Shown: positions 37,046-47,629, counted from the first letter of the stretch. The stretch: DNA of 64,000 bases from Roseisolibacter agri (GCF_030159095.1 NZ_BRXS01000004.1:615673-679672), one strand, 5' to 3'. Made by a program: numbers and translations. Notes: generated by a model from the sequence alone, not told the origin.

Positions 37046-39373
37046 GTGCGCGTGCCGCTCGTGACCGCCGCCTTCCTCTGCCTGTGCGCGGGGCTCCTCG
37101 CGGGCTTCGCCGGTGCGGCGTGGCCGGTGGTCGCGCTAGTGGGCGCGGTGGCGGGCCTCGCGCTGTGGAAGCGCGACGCCCGCGCGGGTGCGCTCTCACT
37201 CGTGGTGGTGGCCGCCGCGATGACCGCGCGCGACGTGCGGCGACGCGACGCGGCCTGTCATGCGGCCGCCGCGAAGCGCGGCGTGTGGGCCGTCGTGCTG
37301 GACGAGCGGGCCGAGCCGCGGGCCGTGGCGCGCGGCGCCGTACGCGGTGGGGCCTGCCCGCTGCGCGCGACGCTGGTCGTCCGCCAGGGAACGGCGGACG
37401 CGGGAGAGGTGGTTGCGGTGCGTGGAGACGCCAGCGTTGCCGGCGGCCGCGTGCTCGTGCGCGACGCGCGCCTCGCGCGCACGGGCGAGCGCCACGTGCT
37501 CCCCGCGCTGCGCGCCCGTGCCGGCGTGCTGATCGACCGGCGCTTCGGTGACGACGCGCCGCTCGTGCGTGCCCTCGTGATCGCGGACGCGGGCGGCATC
37601 GATCCCGAGGTGCGCGACCGGTACGCGGCGTCGGGGCTCGTGCATGCGCTCTCGGTGTCCGGGCTCCACGTCGCGCTGGTGGCGGAGGCGCTCGTGCTGC
37701 TGCTGCGCGCCGCGCGCGCGTCGCCGCGTGTCGCGTCGCTGGGCGCCGTGGGTGCGGTCGCGCTGTACGTCGCGCTCATCGGGTGTCCCGCGCCCGCGGT
37801 GCGCGCGGGCGGGATGCTCGCGCTCGATGCGGCCGCGCGCGCGCTGCAGCGCCCCACGTCGCCCTGGGCCGTGTTCGCGGTCGCGGCGGCGCTGCCGCTG
37901 GTCGATCCGCGCGTCGTGCTCGAGCTGGGCTACCAGCTGAGCGTCGCGGGGATGGCGGCGCTCGTCGCGGGCCGTGTGGTGGCGCGGGAGCTCGTGCGGC
38001 GCGCCGCCGACGCCGACGGTCAGCCGCAGCGACCCGGCATGATCGCGAGGGCCGAGGCGTGGCTGCGCCGCGCGGGAGACGGGCCGCGGGTGACGCTGCT
38101 GCGCGAGCTGGTGGTGGGCACGCTCGCGACCGCGGTCACCGCGCCGCTCGTCGCGTGGCACTTCGGGCAGGTGAGCCTCGTCGGCCCGCTCGCGAACCTC
38201 GCGGCGGCGCCCGTGCTCGCGCTGCTGCAGCCCGCCCTGTTCCTCGCCGTCGTCGTGGCGCCGCTCGACGGGATCGGGCCGTTCGTCGCGGGAGCCGCGC
38301 GCGTGCCGCTCGCGGCGCTCGACGCGGTGGCGCGTGCCGGCGCGGGCACTCCGGGAGCCGTCTGGCACGTGGCGCCGAGTGGGGGCGAGTCGTGGCTCGC
38401 GGGGATGGGGGCGCTGGCCCTGCTGGTCGCCGGCGCCTCGGTGCGACATCGACGCCGTGCGCTGAGGCTCGCGGGCGGCGCGCTGGTCGCCGCGACGTGG
38501 GCGCCGCTGTGGCCTGGACGCGACAGGGGCGTGGCGGAGCTGCACGTGCTGGACGTGGGGCAGGGGGACGCCGTCGCGCTCCGCACGCGGCGCGGGCGGT
38601 GGCTGGTGGTGGACGCGGGGCGCGCGTGGCGGGGTGGCGATGCCGGCGCGCGCACCGTCGTGCCGTGGCTGCGCGCGCGCGGCGGCGTGGTGGCGGCGCT
38701 CGTGCTCACGCACCCGCACGCGGACCACGTGGGCGGCGCCGCGTCGGTGCTCGCGCGGCTGCATCCGGCGCGCGTCTGGGATCCCGGGTTCGTCCTCGGG
38801 AGTCCCGTCTACCAGGAGGTGCTGCGGGCGGCGCGCGGGGCGGGCGTGCCGTGGCGGCGCGTCGCGCCCGGGGACTCGCTCGTTCTCGACGGGATGGTGG
38901 TGACGGTGCTCGCGCCGGATTCCGCATGGACCGCGTCGCTCGACGATCCGAACCTCGCCAGCGTCGTCCTGTCGGTGCGCGTCGGGCGGGTGCGGTTCCT
39001 GCTCGTCGGCGACGCCGAGGCGCCCGAGGAGCGGTGGCTGCTGGCGCGCGCCGCGCACGATCCCGCGGTCGCGGCCGCGCTCCGGGCGGACGTGCTGAAG
39101 GTCGGGCATCACGGGAGCGCGACCAGCAGCACGCCCGAGTTCCTCGCGGCGGTGCGGCCGCGCCTCGCCCTCGTCAGCGTCGGGGCGGGGAACACGTACG
39201 GACATCCGAGCGCGCACGTCGTGCGCCGCCTGCAGGACATGGGCGCGCGCGTGCTGCGCACGGACCAGCTGGGGACCATCGTCGTGCGGGCGCGCGGCGA
39301 CGCGATCACGGTGCAGGCGGGAGCCGAACGATGGGAGCTGCCGACGCGCGAATCCGAATCCGAGCTGCCGTGA
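37046..39373 (+). CDS. comEC: DNA internalisation competence protein ComEC/Rec2
   Basis: ComEC forms the inner-membrane channel for single-stranded DNA in natural transformation and carries a nuclease-like domain. From GTG 37046 (VRVPLVTAAFLCLCAG) the protein has about 775 residues. It has N-terminal membrane spans with a DUF4131-like domain, then the competence domain (SGLVHALSVSGLHVALVAE). A C-terminal metallo-beta-lactamase domain contains LTHPHADHVGG and KVGHHGSATS. A GTG at 36974 is possible but adds a non-family lead. No other com genes are near. Confidence 0.92.
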   Translation: MRVPLVTAAFLCLCAGLLAGFAGAAWPVVALVGAVAGLALWKRDARAGALSLVVVAAAMTARDVRRRDAACHAAAAKRGVWAVVLDERAEPRAVARGAVRGGACPLRATLVVRQGTADAGEVVAVRGDASVAGGRVLVRDARLARTGERHVLPALRARAGVLIDRRFGDDAPLVRALVIADAGGIDPEVRDRYAASGLVHALSVSGLHVALVAEALVLLLRAARASPRVASLGAVGAVALYVALIGCPAPAVRAGGMLALDAAARALQRPTSPWAVFAVAAALPLVDPRVVLELGYQLSVAGMAALVAGRVVARELVRRAADADGQPQRPGMIARAEAWLRRAGDGPRVTLLRELVVGTLATAVTAPLVAWHFGQVSLVGPLANLAAAPVLALLQPALFLAVVVAPLDGIGPFVAGAARVPLAALDAVARAGAGTPGAVWHVAPSGGESWLAGMGALALLVAGASVRHRRRALRLAGGALVAATWAPLWPGRDRGVAELHVLDVGQGDAVALRTRRGRWLVVDAGRAWRGGDAGARTVVPWLRARGGVVAALVLTHPHADHVGGAASVLARLHPARVWDPGFVLGSPVYQEVLRAARGAGVPWRRVAPGDSLVLDGMVVTVLAPDSAWTASLDDPNLASVVLSVRVGRVRFLLVGDAEAPEERWLLARAAHDPAVAAALRADVLKVGHHGSATSSTPEFLAAVRPRLALVSVGAGNTYGHPSAHVVRRLQDMGARVLRTDQLGTIVVRARGDAITVQAGAERWELPTRESESELP

Positions 39374-39380
39374 GGTTTCG

Positions 39381-39809
39381 ATGAGGGGGCTCGCGCGGTC
39401 GGCGTGGCGCGCGCTGCTCGGGCGTCCGATCGCGCTGCCAGACGCGCTGCTGGCGCGCTATCCGGAGCTGCGCGGCGCGCGCTGGCGCCACGGCGGGCTC
39501 CCGCTGCGCGTGGGCGGCTGGTGCCTCGGGCGGCGCACGGTCGCGGGCATCACGCTGGGGCGCACGATCTTCCTGGCCGATGCGGCCGCGCTCGCTCCGG
39601 CGTTACTCTTGCACGAGCTGGCGCACGTGGAGCAGTTTGCCCGGCAGCGCACCTTCCCGGTGCGCTACGCCTGGGAGTCGCTCCGTCGGGGTTACGCCCA
39701 CAATCGATTCGAGCTCGAGGCCGACGCCTACGCGGCGCGGACGCTGGCCGAGCGGCCGCCTGCTGGCGGTTCGCGTCCGGCAGCGCTTCCGGTCGTTCCA
39801 CCCTGCTGA
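39381..39809 (+). CDS. small zincin-like protein with HELAH motif (DUF4157-like)
   Basis: The 142-residue protein contains LLLHELAHVEQFARQ followed by FELEADAYAARTL, that is HExxH plus a downstream Glu, the metal site of zincin metallopeptidases. It resembles DUF4157-type domains, which are often toxin-processing or of unknown role. It has no clear signal peptide. It begins eight bases after comEC and ends ten bases before fbp, so all three may be co-transcribed. Catalysis and substrate are not known. Confidence 0.7.
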   Translation: MRGLARSAWRALLGRPIALPDALLARYPELRGARWRHGGLPLRVGGWCLGRRTVAGITLGRTIFLADAAALAPALLLHELAHVEQFARQRTFPVRYAWESLRRGYAHNRFELEADAYAARTLAERPPAGGSRPAALPVVPPC

Positions 39810-39818
39810 GGACTTTCC

Positions 39819-40847
<1,029 letters not shown>

Positions 40848-40897
40848 GCATCCGGCGGGCACACGCCCGCTAGACGCCGCGCCCGGCGCGCGGCACA

Positions 40898-40933
40898 CGG
40901 GCGGGATGGCGCTGCACCGCGCCATCCCGCCCG
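40898..40933 (+). terminator. strong hairpin after fbp
   Basis: A perfect 15-bp stem (40898-40912 with 40919-40933) has the loop TGCACC. It ends two bases before the -10 box of the following mutase gene, so terminator and promoter are packed back to back. No T tract is present. Confidence 0.65.
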
Positions 40934-40935
40934 GC

Positions 40936-40941
40936 TAACTT
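40936..40941 (+). promoter_or_regulatory. candidate -10 box, leaderless mutase mRNA
   Basis: TAACTT followed by CGG lies six bases before the mutase ATG (40948). The expected -35 position (40913-40918) falls in the loop of the fbp hairpin and matches poorly. The start codon would be at or near +1. Confidence 0.45.
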
Positions 40942-40947
40942 CGGGGC

Positions 40948-42567
40948 ATGTCCTCGCCTGCCGCCAAGCCGCCGATCGACGAGCGGCGCTCTCCCTCGGA
41001 CCTGCCCGTGCCGGTCGTCGTGCGTCCCGAGGACGCGCCGATCGACTACGCGCGCGACCTCGCCGATCCCGGCCGCTTCCCGTTCACGCGCGGCGTTCAG
41101 CCGACGATGTACCGCGGGCGGCACTGGACCATGCGCCAGTACGCGGGGTTCGGCACCGCGTCCGAGACCAACGCGCGCTTCAAGCTGCTGCTGGCGGCGG
41201 GGCAGACGGGCCTCTCGACCGCGTTCGACCTGCCGACACAGATGGGCATCGACTCCGACTCGCCGCGCGCGCTGGGCGAGGTGGGGCGCGTGGGCGTGGC
41301 GATCGACACCGTCGAGGACATGCACGCGCTGCTGGCGGACCTGCCGCTGGACCGCGTGTCGACGTCGATGACGATCAACGCGACGGCGGCGATCCTGCTC
41401 GCGATGTACGTCGTGGTCGCGGAGGAGCGCGGCATCGACCGCGCGACGCTCTCCGGCACGACGCAGAACGACGTGCTGAAGGAGTACATCGCGCGCGGGA
41501 CGTACATCTACCCGCCCGAGCCGTCGCTGTCGCTGATCGCGGAGATGTTCCGCTTCTGCGCGGCCGAGGTGCCGCAGTGGAACGCGATCTCGATCTCCGG
41601 CTACCACATCCGCGAGGCCGGCGCGACGGCGGTGCAGGAGGTCGCGTTCACCTTCGCCAACGCGATGGAGTACGTGCGCCGCGCGGTGGACGCGGGGCTG
41701 CCGGTGGACGCGTTCGCGCCGCGGCTGTCGTTCTTCTTCGCCGCGCACAACGACCTGTTCGAGGAGGTCGCGAAGTTCCGCGCCGCGCGCCGCCTGTACG
41801 CGCGGCTGATGCGCGATCGGTTCGGCGCCAGCGACGCGAGCGCGCGCCTGCGCTTCCACACGCAGACCGGCGGCGTGACGCTGCAGGCGCAGCAGCCGCT
41901 CAACAACGTCGTGCGCGTGACCGTGCAGGCGCTGGCCGCGGTGCTGGGCGGCACGCAGTCGCTGCACACGAACGGCTACGACGAGGCGCTCGCGCTGCCG
42001 ACGGCCGAGGCGGCGACGCTGGCGCTGCGCACGCAGCAGGTGGTGGCGTACGAGAGCGGCGCCGCGCAGACCGTCGACCCGCTGGCGGGCAGCTACTACG
42101 TCGAGTCGCTGACGAACGAGCTGGAGGCGCGCGCGCTCGCGCTGCTGGAGGAGGTGGACGCGATGGGCGGCTCGCCCGAGGCGATCGCGCGCGGCTTCTT
42201 CCAGGAGGAGATCGCGCGCAGCGCGTACGAGCACCAGCTGCGCGTGGAGCGCGGCGAGACGGTGATCGTCGGCGTCAACAGGTTCGCCGACGGCGAGGAG
42301 CCGCCCGTGATCCCGGCGCCCGACTTCAGCGCGCTGGAGCGCTCGCAGGTCGCGCAGCTGGCCGAGGTGCGCCGCCGTCGCGACGGCGCGGCCGTCGAGC
42401 GGGCGCTGGCGGCGCTGCGCGAGGCCGCGGTGCCCTACGCGCAGCCCGGCGCCCAGCGGCCGCCGCTCATGCCGCTGATCATAGACGCGGTGCGCGCGCG
42501 GGCGTCGGTGGGCGAGATCTCGGACACGTTCGCGGACGTCTGGGGGCGGTACCGGCCGGTGGGGTGA
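40948..42567 (+). CDS. methylmalonyl-CoA mutase large (catalytic) subunit
   Basis: The 539-residue protein is the TIM-barrel catalytic domain of an adenosylcobalamin acyl-CoA mutase, which interconverts methylmalonyl-CoA and succinyl-CoA. [23 protein letters not shown] carries the PTMY and YAGF motifs typical of methylmalonyl- rather than isobutyryl-CoA mutases. [10 protein letters not shown] and [15 protein letters not shown] follow. No DxHxxG cobalamin-binding domain is present, so a separate small B12 subunit must be encoded elsewhere. The stop overlaps the next lipoprotein gene (GTGA). Confidence 0.9.
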   Translation: MSSPAAKPPIDERRSPSDLPVPVVVRPEDAPIDYARDLADPGRFPFTRGVQPTMYRGRHWTMRQYAGFGTASETNARFKLLLAAGQTGLSTAFDLPTQMGIDSDSPRALGEVGRVGVAIDTVEDMHALLADLPLDRVSTSMTINATAAILLAMYVVVAEERGIDRATLSGTTQNDVLKEYIARGTYIYPPEPSLSLIAEMFRFCAAEVPQWNAISISGYHIREAGATAVQEVAFTFANAMEYVRRAVDAGLPVDAFAPRLSFFFAAHNDLFEEVAKFRAARRLYARLMRDRFGASDASARLRFHTQTGGVTLQAQQPLNNVVRVTVQALAAVLGGTQSLHTNGYDEALALPTAEAATLALRTQQVVAYESGAAQTVDPLAGSYYVESLTNELEARALALLEEVDAMGGSPEAIARGFFQEEIARSAYEHQLRVERGETVIVGVNRFADGEEPPVIPAPDFSALERSQVAQLAEVRRRRDGAAVERALAALREAAVPYAQPGAQRPPLMPLIIDAVRARASVGEISDTFADVWGRYRPVG

Positions 42568-44309
42568 CGAGGCGGCTCCTCCGCGCGCTGCTGCTGGCCT
42601 CGAGCGTCGGCTGCGGCAGCGATCCGGTGGTCGAGACGCCCGGCGCTCCGGTGGCGCTGGAGCCCGTGTCGGCGCAGGACTTCACCTTCCAGGCCGGACC
42701 GGTAGCGACCGCGGAGCTGGCGGTGCGCGTGCGCGACGACGCGGGGCGGCCGGTGCCGGGCGTGACGGTGACGTGGGAGCCCGCGCAGCGCGTCGATCCC
42801 ATCGTCACCAGCACCGACGCGCGCGGCGAGGCGCGGACGACCTGGCGCATCGGCACGCAGGCGACCGGCGTCGTGCCCGTCGAGGCGGTCGCCACGCTGA
42901 CGACCGCGGCGGGCACGCGCACCGTGGGCTTCCGCGCGCGGGTGAACCCAGGGCCCGTCGTGCTCGCGACCGTGCTGCGCGCCGACACGCTGCCGCGCCG
43001 CACGGGGCTCGTGATCGAGGTCGGCCAGCGCGTCCGCTTCACCACGTTCGGCCGCGACTCGCTCGGCAACGCGGTGCAGGACGCGCCGGCCACCTGGTCG
43101 ACGTCGAACCCGGCGCGCGCGACGATCGAGGCGACGACGGGGATCCTCACCGGCGTGGCGCAGGGCGCGGTGCGCGTCCTCGGCGCGATCCCTACGGCGA
43201 GCCCGGTGCCCAATGCGACCGCGCTGATCGTCGACGCGCTGCGCTCGCGCGAGGTCGCGGCGGGCGCGAACTGGTCGTGCGCGCTCGACGCCGCGGGCGC
43301 CGCATCGTGCTGGGGCGCGCGCTTCACGGGTGCGTTCGCGCCCGCGGACTCGGTCGTCGCGCCGCGCGCGGTGCTGCCGGGCGTGCGCCTGTCGGCGCTG
43401 ACGGGCGCGGGCGCGGCGGTCTGCGCGCTCGACGGGGGCGCCGACGTCGCGTGGTGCTGGCGCGGGCGCGAGACGGGCGTCGCGGCACCCGTGCCGCTCG
43501 ATCCGCAGCGGGCGATCGCCGGCGGCGGGCTGCGTGCGCTGGCGGTCGGCGACCGACAGGTCTGCGCGGCGGACGCCGTGGGAGCGGTGCGCTGCGCCGC
43601 GTTCGTCGTCCGCACGGCGACCGAGGGCGGGGATCTCGACGTCCGCGCACCGGCGGCGATCGTGCTGCCGGGCGCGGCGCGCCGGCTGGCCGCGTCGGAC
43701 TCGCTCACCTGCGCGGCGCTCGACGAAGGCGTGCACTGCTGGCCGACGTCCGCGGCGCTCATGTTCGGCGCCGCGGCGCGCGTCGAGGGCAGCGGGCCGG
43801 CGACCCTGCTCGACCTCTCGCCGACGCGGCTCTGCACGGGCGACGCCGAGGGGCGCGTGCGCTGCGCGCCGCGCGTCGGCACCGGCTTCGGCGCGTGGGC
43901 CGACGCGCTGCCGGCGCCCGTGCGCCAGCTCGCGGTGGGCGCCTACGTGACCTGCGGCATCGCGGGCGACGGGCGGCTGCTGTGCGCCGGCACCAACGCC
44001 GCCGGGCTGCTGCAGCGCCGCGACTTCGACCCGCCCACCACGCAGCTCGACGCGCCGTCGCCGGACGGGACGGGCTGGTCCGCGGTCGCGGTGAGCGACG
44101 AGCTGATGCCCCCCGACCAGGTGGGGCTCGTGCCCTTCGCGCCGCACGCCTGCGCGATCACCGGCGCCGGCCGGACCTACTGCTGGGGCGCCAACGTCCG
44201 CGCGCAGCTCGGCGTCCCGAACGAGTTCCCGTGCGGCAACCGGCCGTCGGTGCCGTGCAGCCCGACGCCGCTGCCAGTCCCGTCGCGCCCCACCGCGGCC
44301 GCGCGCTGA
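42564..44309 (+). CDS. lipoprotein with Ig-like domains and RCC1-like repeats
   Basis: From GTG 42564 the protein has 581 residues with the lipobox [12 protein letters not shown]. Residues of about 30-220 look like bacterial Ig-like domains ([27 protein letters not shown]). The rest has at least six repeats of the type C-A-x-D...G...C-W-G ([44 protein letters not shown]). These are the Cys-containing RCC1-like beta-propeller blades common in this type of bacterium. It is probably surface-exposed or periplasmic. Coupling to the mutase gene has no evident functional meaning. Confidence 0.82.
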   Translation: MTRRLLRALLLASSVGCGSDPVVETPGAPVALEPVSAQDFTFQAGPVATAELAVRVRDDAGRPVPGVTVTWEPAQRVDPIVTSTDARGEARTTWRIGTQATGVVPVEAVATLTTAAGTRTVGFRARVNPGPVVLATVLRADTLPRRTGLVIEVGQRVRFTTFGRDSLGNAVQDAPATWSTSNPARATIEATTGILTGVAQGAVRVLGAIPTASPVPNATALIVDALRSREVAAGANWSCALDAAGAASCWGARFTGAFAPADSVVAPRAVLPGVRLSALTGAGAAVCALDGGADVAWCWRGRETGVAAPVPLDPQRAIAGGGLRALAVGDRQVCAADAVGAVRCAAFVVRTATEGGDLDVRAPAAIVLPGAARRLAASDSLTCAALDEGVHCWPTSAALMFGAAARVEGSGPATLLDLSPTRLCTGDAEGRVRCAPRVGTGFGAWADALPAPVRQLAVGAYVTCGIAGDGRLLCAGTNAAGLLQRRDFDPPTTQLDAPSPDGTGWSAVAVSDELMPPDQVGLVPFAPHACAITGAGRTYCWGANVRAQLGVPNEFPCGNRPSVPCSPTPLPVPSRPTAAAR

Positions 44310-44319
44310 CGGCCGCGCC

Positions 44320-44348
44320 TTGAAGGGCGCTCCGGGCCCGGGTATTCT
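44320..44348 (+). promoter_or_regulatory. promoter of the fmdB-argS unit
   Basis: TTGAAG (44320-44325) and TATTCT (44343-44348) with 17-base spacing is a good sigma-70-type match. Predicted start near 44355 leaves a leader of about 30 bases to the ATG at 44385. Confidence 0.55.
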
Positions 44349-44384
44349 TCGGGGCTTCGCACACCCACGATAAGTCCCGACGTC

Positions 44385-44732
44385 ATGCCGACTTACGAGT
44401 TCCGCTGCCCCAACGGGCACAACTTCGAGCAGTTCCATCGCATCAGCGACGCGCCGAGCACCGCCGAGTGCCCGACCTGTGGCGCGGTGGCGGAGCGCGC
44501 GATCTCGGGCGGTGCGGGCCTCGTCTTCAAGGGGAGCGGCTTCTACCTCACCGACTACGGCAAGAACGCGCACCGCACGAGCGGCCCCGCGAACAAGTCG
44601 TCGGCCGAGTCCTCGTCGTCCAGCTCGTCCGGGAACGGCGCGTCGGGCGGCGAGTCGAAGCCGGCGTCCCCGAAGTCGGACGGGTCGGCCACCTCGTCGT
44701 CGGGCGGCTCCGCGAGCAAGGCGTCCGAATGA
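44385..44732 (+). CDS. FmdB-family zinc-ribbon protein
   Basis: A 115-residue protein begins MPTYEFRCPNGHNFEQFHRI and has a second ECPTCG knuckle, the FmdB/CxxC_CxxC_SSSS regulatory-type zinc ribbon. A long Ser/Gly-rich, probably disordered tail starts near residue 65. Such proteins are common and their role is poorly known. The stop overlaps argS as ATGA, so expression is coupled to arginyl-tRNA synthetase. Confidence 0.85.
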   Translation: MPTYEFRCPNGHNFEQFHRISDAPSTAECPTCGAVAERAISGGAGLVFKGSGFYLTDYGKNAHRTSGPANKSSAESSSSSSSGNGASGGESKPASPKSDGSATSSSGGSASKASE

Positions 44733-46483
44733 ACGGCGCCGACCGGATCCGGGACGAGCTGCGGCGCGCGGCGAGCGCGATCGGGGCCGGCGACGACGTC
44801 GACGTGGTGCTGGAGCGGCCGCGCGACCCGTCGTTCGGCGACTGGACGACGAACCTCGCGATGACGCTCGCGCGCACGCTCAAGCGCAAGCCGCGCGACA
44901 TCGCCGACGCGCTGATCGCCGAGATGCAGCTCGGCGACGCGGGCGTGCGGGCGGCCGAGGTGGCGGGCGCGGGCTTCATCAACTTCCGGCTCGATCCCGC
45001 GTTCGTCGCCCGTGGCATCGCGCCCATCCTCGAGCGCGACCAGCAGTTCGGCCGCGACGGCACCTGGGCGGGCGAGCCGGTGGTCGTCGAGTTCGTGAGC
45101 GCCAACCCGACCGGCCCGCTCCACGTCGGCCACGGGCGCCAGGCCGCGCTCGGCGACGCGATCGCGACGCTGCTCGAGTGGACGGGCTGGAAGGTCTCGC
45201 GCGAGTTCTACTACAACGACGCGGGCGCGCAGATCGAGAACCTGGCGAAGAGCACGTGGGTGCGCACCGCGCAGCTCGCGGGGATCGACGCGCCCATTCC
45301 GGAAGGCGGCTACAACGGCGAGTACATCCGCGAGATCGCGGAGACGTACGTGCGCGAGCACGACATGCCGCCGGTGGACGTGCTGCGCGAGGGCGTGGAC
45401 GCGATCAACGCCGGCCGCCGCCCGCACGACCTCGCGCTGCTGGAGGCGATGCGCAAGCACGCCGTCGCCGCGCTGCGTGCGGAGCAGAACCTCGACCTGC
45501 AGGCGTTCGGCGTGGCGTTCGACACGTACTACCTCGAGTCGTCGCTGTACGCGCCGGGATCGGCCGCGCAGATCGCGCCCGACCTGCACGTGGACGGCGA
45601 CGCGAGCGCGGTGGACGCCACCGTGCAGGCGATCGTCCGCAACGGCGCGACGTACGAGGAGGACGGCGCGCTCTTCCTGCGCACGACGCAGTGGGGCGAC
45701 GACAAGGACCGCGTGATGCGCAAGAGCGCGGCGAAGGGCGGCGACTTCACCTACTTCGTGCCCGACGTCGCGTACCACGTGACGAAGTGGGAGCGCGGCT
45801 TCCGGCGCGCGATCAACGTGCAGGGGAGCGACCACCACGGCACCACCGCGCGCGTGCGCGCGGGGCTGCAGGCGCTCGGCGTCGGCGTGCCGCCGGGCTA
45901 TCCCGAGTACGTGCTGCACCAGATGGTGACGGTGACCCGCGGCGGCGAGGAGGTGAAGATCTCCAAGCGTGCGGGCAGCTACGTCACCGTGCGCGACCTG
46001 ATCGACTGGGTGGGCCGCGACGGCGTGCGCTACTTCTACCTGCAGCGGAAGGGCGACTCGCACCTCGTGTTCGACGTCGACCTCGCGCGCTCGCAGAGCG
46101 AGGAGAACCCGATCTACCGCATCCAGATGGCGCACGCGCGGATGAGCGGGATCTTCCGCCAGGGCGGCCTCGACGCGGCGACGTTCGACTTCTCGGGCGT
46201 CGACTTCGCGCAGCTCGCCGAGCCGGCCGAGCAGGAGCTGGTGAACGCGCTCGTCGACTTCCCGCGCATCGTGTCGCAGTCGGCCGAGAACCTGGAGCCG
46301 CACCGGCTCGCGGGCTACCTGCTGGAGACGGCGGGCCTCGTGCACGGCTGGTACCACAAGCACCACGTGCTCGGGCAGGAGGCGCCGCTGATGACCGCGC
46401 GCCTCGCGCTCGCCCGCGCCGCGCAGATCGTGCTCAGGAACGGCCTCTCGATTCTGGGCATCTCCGCGCCTGACCGGATGTAA
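44729..46483 (+). CDS. argS: arginyl-tRNA synthetase
   Basis: ArgRS is a class I synthetase that needs tRNA to activate arginine. The ATG at 44729 (MNGADRIRDELRRAASAIG) gives 584 residues. It has the N-terminal Add-1 domain, SANPTGPLHVGHGRQAALGD containing the HVGH box (132-135), the Arg-site FYYNDAGAQ, EVKISKRAGSYV (KMSKS-like) and a C-terminal DALR anticodon-binding domain ending NGLSILGISAPDRM. A palindromic repeat element fills the gap to the next gene. Confidence 0.95.
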   Translation: MNGADRIRDELRRAASAIGAGDDVDVVLERPRDPSFGDWTTNLAMTLARTLKRKPRDIADALIAEMQLGDAGVRAAEVAGAGFINFRLDPAFVARGIAPILERDQQFGRDGTWAGEPVVVEFVSANPTGPLHVGHGRQAALGDAIATLLEWTGWKVSREFYYNDAGAQIENLAKSTWVRTAQLAGIDAPIPEGGYNGEYIREIAETYVREHDMPPVDVLREGVDAINAGRRPHDLALLEAMRKHAVAALRAEQNLDLQAFGVAFDTYYLESSLYAPGSAAQIAPDLHVDGDASAVDATVQAIVRNGATYEEDGALFLRTTQWGDDKDRVMRKSAAKGGDFTYFVPDVAYHVTKWERGFRRAINVQGSDHHGTTARVRAGLQALGVGVPPGYPEYVLHQMVTVTRGGEEVKISKRAGSYVTVRDLIDWVGRDGVRYFYLQRKGDSHLVFDVDLARSQSEENPIYRIQMAHARMSGIFRQGGLDAATFDFSGVDFAQLAEPAEQELVNALVDFPRIVSQSAENLEPHRLAGYLLETAGLVHGWYHKHHVLGQEAPLMTARLALARAAQIVLRNGLSILGISAPDRM

Positions 46484-46655
46484 GGCGCGAGACGACGGAG
46501 GACGGCGAAGCGGAGCACGATGAGGCGGAGGACGGAAGGGCGTGAGACGATGAGGCGGAATCGCGCCTGAAGCTTCGCGCTGGTAGGGTCCGCCCGATCG
46601 TCTCACGCTCCATCGTCCTCCGTCGTATCGTTCTCCGCCGTTCCGTCCTCCGCCC
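46484..46655. repeat. palindromic 15-bp-repeat element, copy 3
   Basis: This lies between two genes in the same orientation (argS and a PfkB kinase), unlike the other copies. Left-arm units include AGCGGAGCACGATGA, GGCGGAGGACGGAAG, GGCGTGAGACGATGA and GGCGGAATC. The right arm has the complements, including CGTCTCACG. The centre is the short palindrome GAAGCTTC within GCGCCTGAAGCTTCGCGC. It is the most diverged copy. Confidence 0.82.
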
Positions 46656-46672
46656 TCTCAGCTCTCTCTCTC

Positions 46673-47629
46673 ATGTCGGTTCTGGTTGTAGGTTCCGTCG
46701 CCCTCGACTCCGTCGAGACGCCGTTCGGCAAGGCCGAAGAGGTCCTCGGCGGCTCGGCGACCATGTTCGCGTCGTCGGCCTGCCACTTCGGGCCCGTGCA
46801 GCTGGTCGGCGTCGTCGGCAGCGACTACCCGATGGCGAAGCTGGAGCCGCTGCGCGCGCGCGGCGTGGACCTCGCGGGGCTGGAGCAGGCCGAGGGCGAG
46901 AGCTTCCGCTGGCGCGCGCGCTACCGCCACGACCTCAACTCGGCGGAGACGCTCGAGACGCGGCTCGGCGTGTTCTCGCACTTCCGGCCGCAGATCCCCG
47001 AGGCGTTCCGCAACGCGCCGTACGTGTTCCTCGGGAACATCGACCCGCGGCTGCAGCGCGACGTGCTGCGCCAGGTCGCGCGCCCCAAGCTGGTGGCGTG
47101 CGACACGATGAACTTCTGGATCGAGAGCCGGCGCGCCGACCTGCTCGACCTGCTCGGCCACGTCGACCTGATCACGCTCAACGACGCTGAGGCGCGGCAG
47201 CTCACCGAGGAGGCGAACCTCGTGAAGGCGGCGCGCTGGATCATGGCGCGCGGGCCCAAGCACGTCGTGATCAAGAAGGGCGAGCACGGCGCGTTCCTCT
47301 TCTCGGGCGAGTCGATCTTCTTCGCGCCCGCCTATCCGCTCGAGTCGATCTTCGATCCGACCGGTGCAGGCGACTCGTTCGCGGGCGGCTTCATCGGCTG
47401 GCTGGCCGCGACGGACGACCTGAGCGAGGCGAACATGCGGCGTGCCGTCGTCTACGGCTCGGCGATGGGCTCGTTCGCGGTCGAGGCATTCTCGAACGAG
47501 CGCACGATCGCGCTCACGCTGCCCGAGATCGACCGCCGCGTGGCCGAGTTCCGCCAGCTCGTCGCGTTCGAGACGGTGCTCGACGCGGTGCCCACGAATG
47601 GCGGGGGCGCGGTCGGAGCACGGACATGA
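46673..47629 (+). CDS. PfkB-family carbohydrate/nucleoside kinase
   Basis: This ribokinase-superfamily protein of 318 residues phosphorylates a sugar or nucleoside with ATP. VLVVGSVALDSVETPFG is the N-terminal strand, EVLGGSATMFA the substrate-side GG motif, and IFDPTGAGDSFAGGFIG the C-terminal PfkB signature with the catalytic Asp. The exact substrate cannot be fixed from sequence. The nearest pattern is the adenosine kinase/ribokinase-like class. It is coupled to purM by an ATGA overlap, which favours a purine or ribose link. Confidence 0.85.
   Translation: MSVLVVGSVALDSVETPFGKAEEVLGGSATMFASSACHFGPVQLVGVVGSDYPMAKLEPLRARGVDLAGLEQAEGESFRWRARYRHDLNSAETLETRLGVFSHFRPQIPEAFRNAPYVFLGNIDPRLQRDVLRQVARPKLVACDTMNFWIESRRADLLDLLGHVDLITLNDAEARQLTEEANLVKAARWIMARGPKHVVIKKGEHGAFLFSGESIFFAPAYPLESIFDPTGAGDSFAGGFIGWLAATDDLSEANMRRAVVYGSAMGSFAVEAFSNERTIALTLPEIDRRVAEFRQLVAFETVLDAVPTNGGGAVGART

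Noticed and set aside
36642-37199. A 185-codon version of the small membrane protein extending over the comEC start.
   Set aside because: The extra N-terminal part is Arg/Pro-rich and lacks membrane character. The GTG at 36908 gives the family-like start PCLLAL.
41577-42563. Upstream extension of the RCC1-like lipoprotein frame through the mutase gene.
   Set aside because: That part is an out-of-frame reading of the mutase. The GTG at 42564 gives a proper lipoprotein signal peptide.
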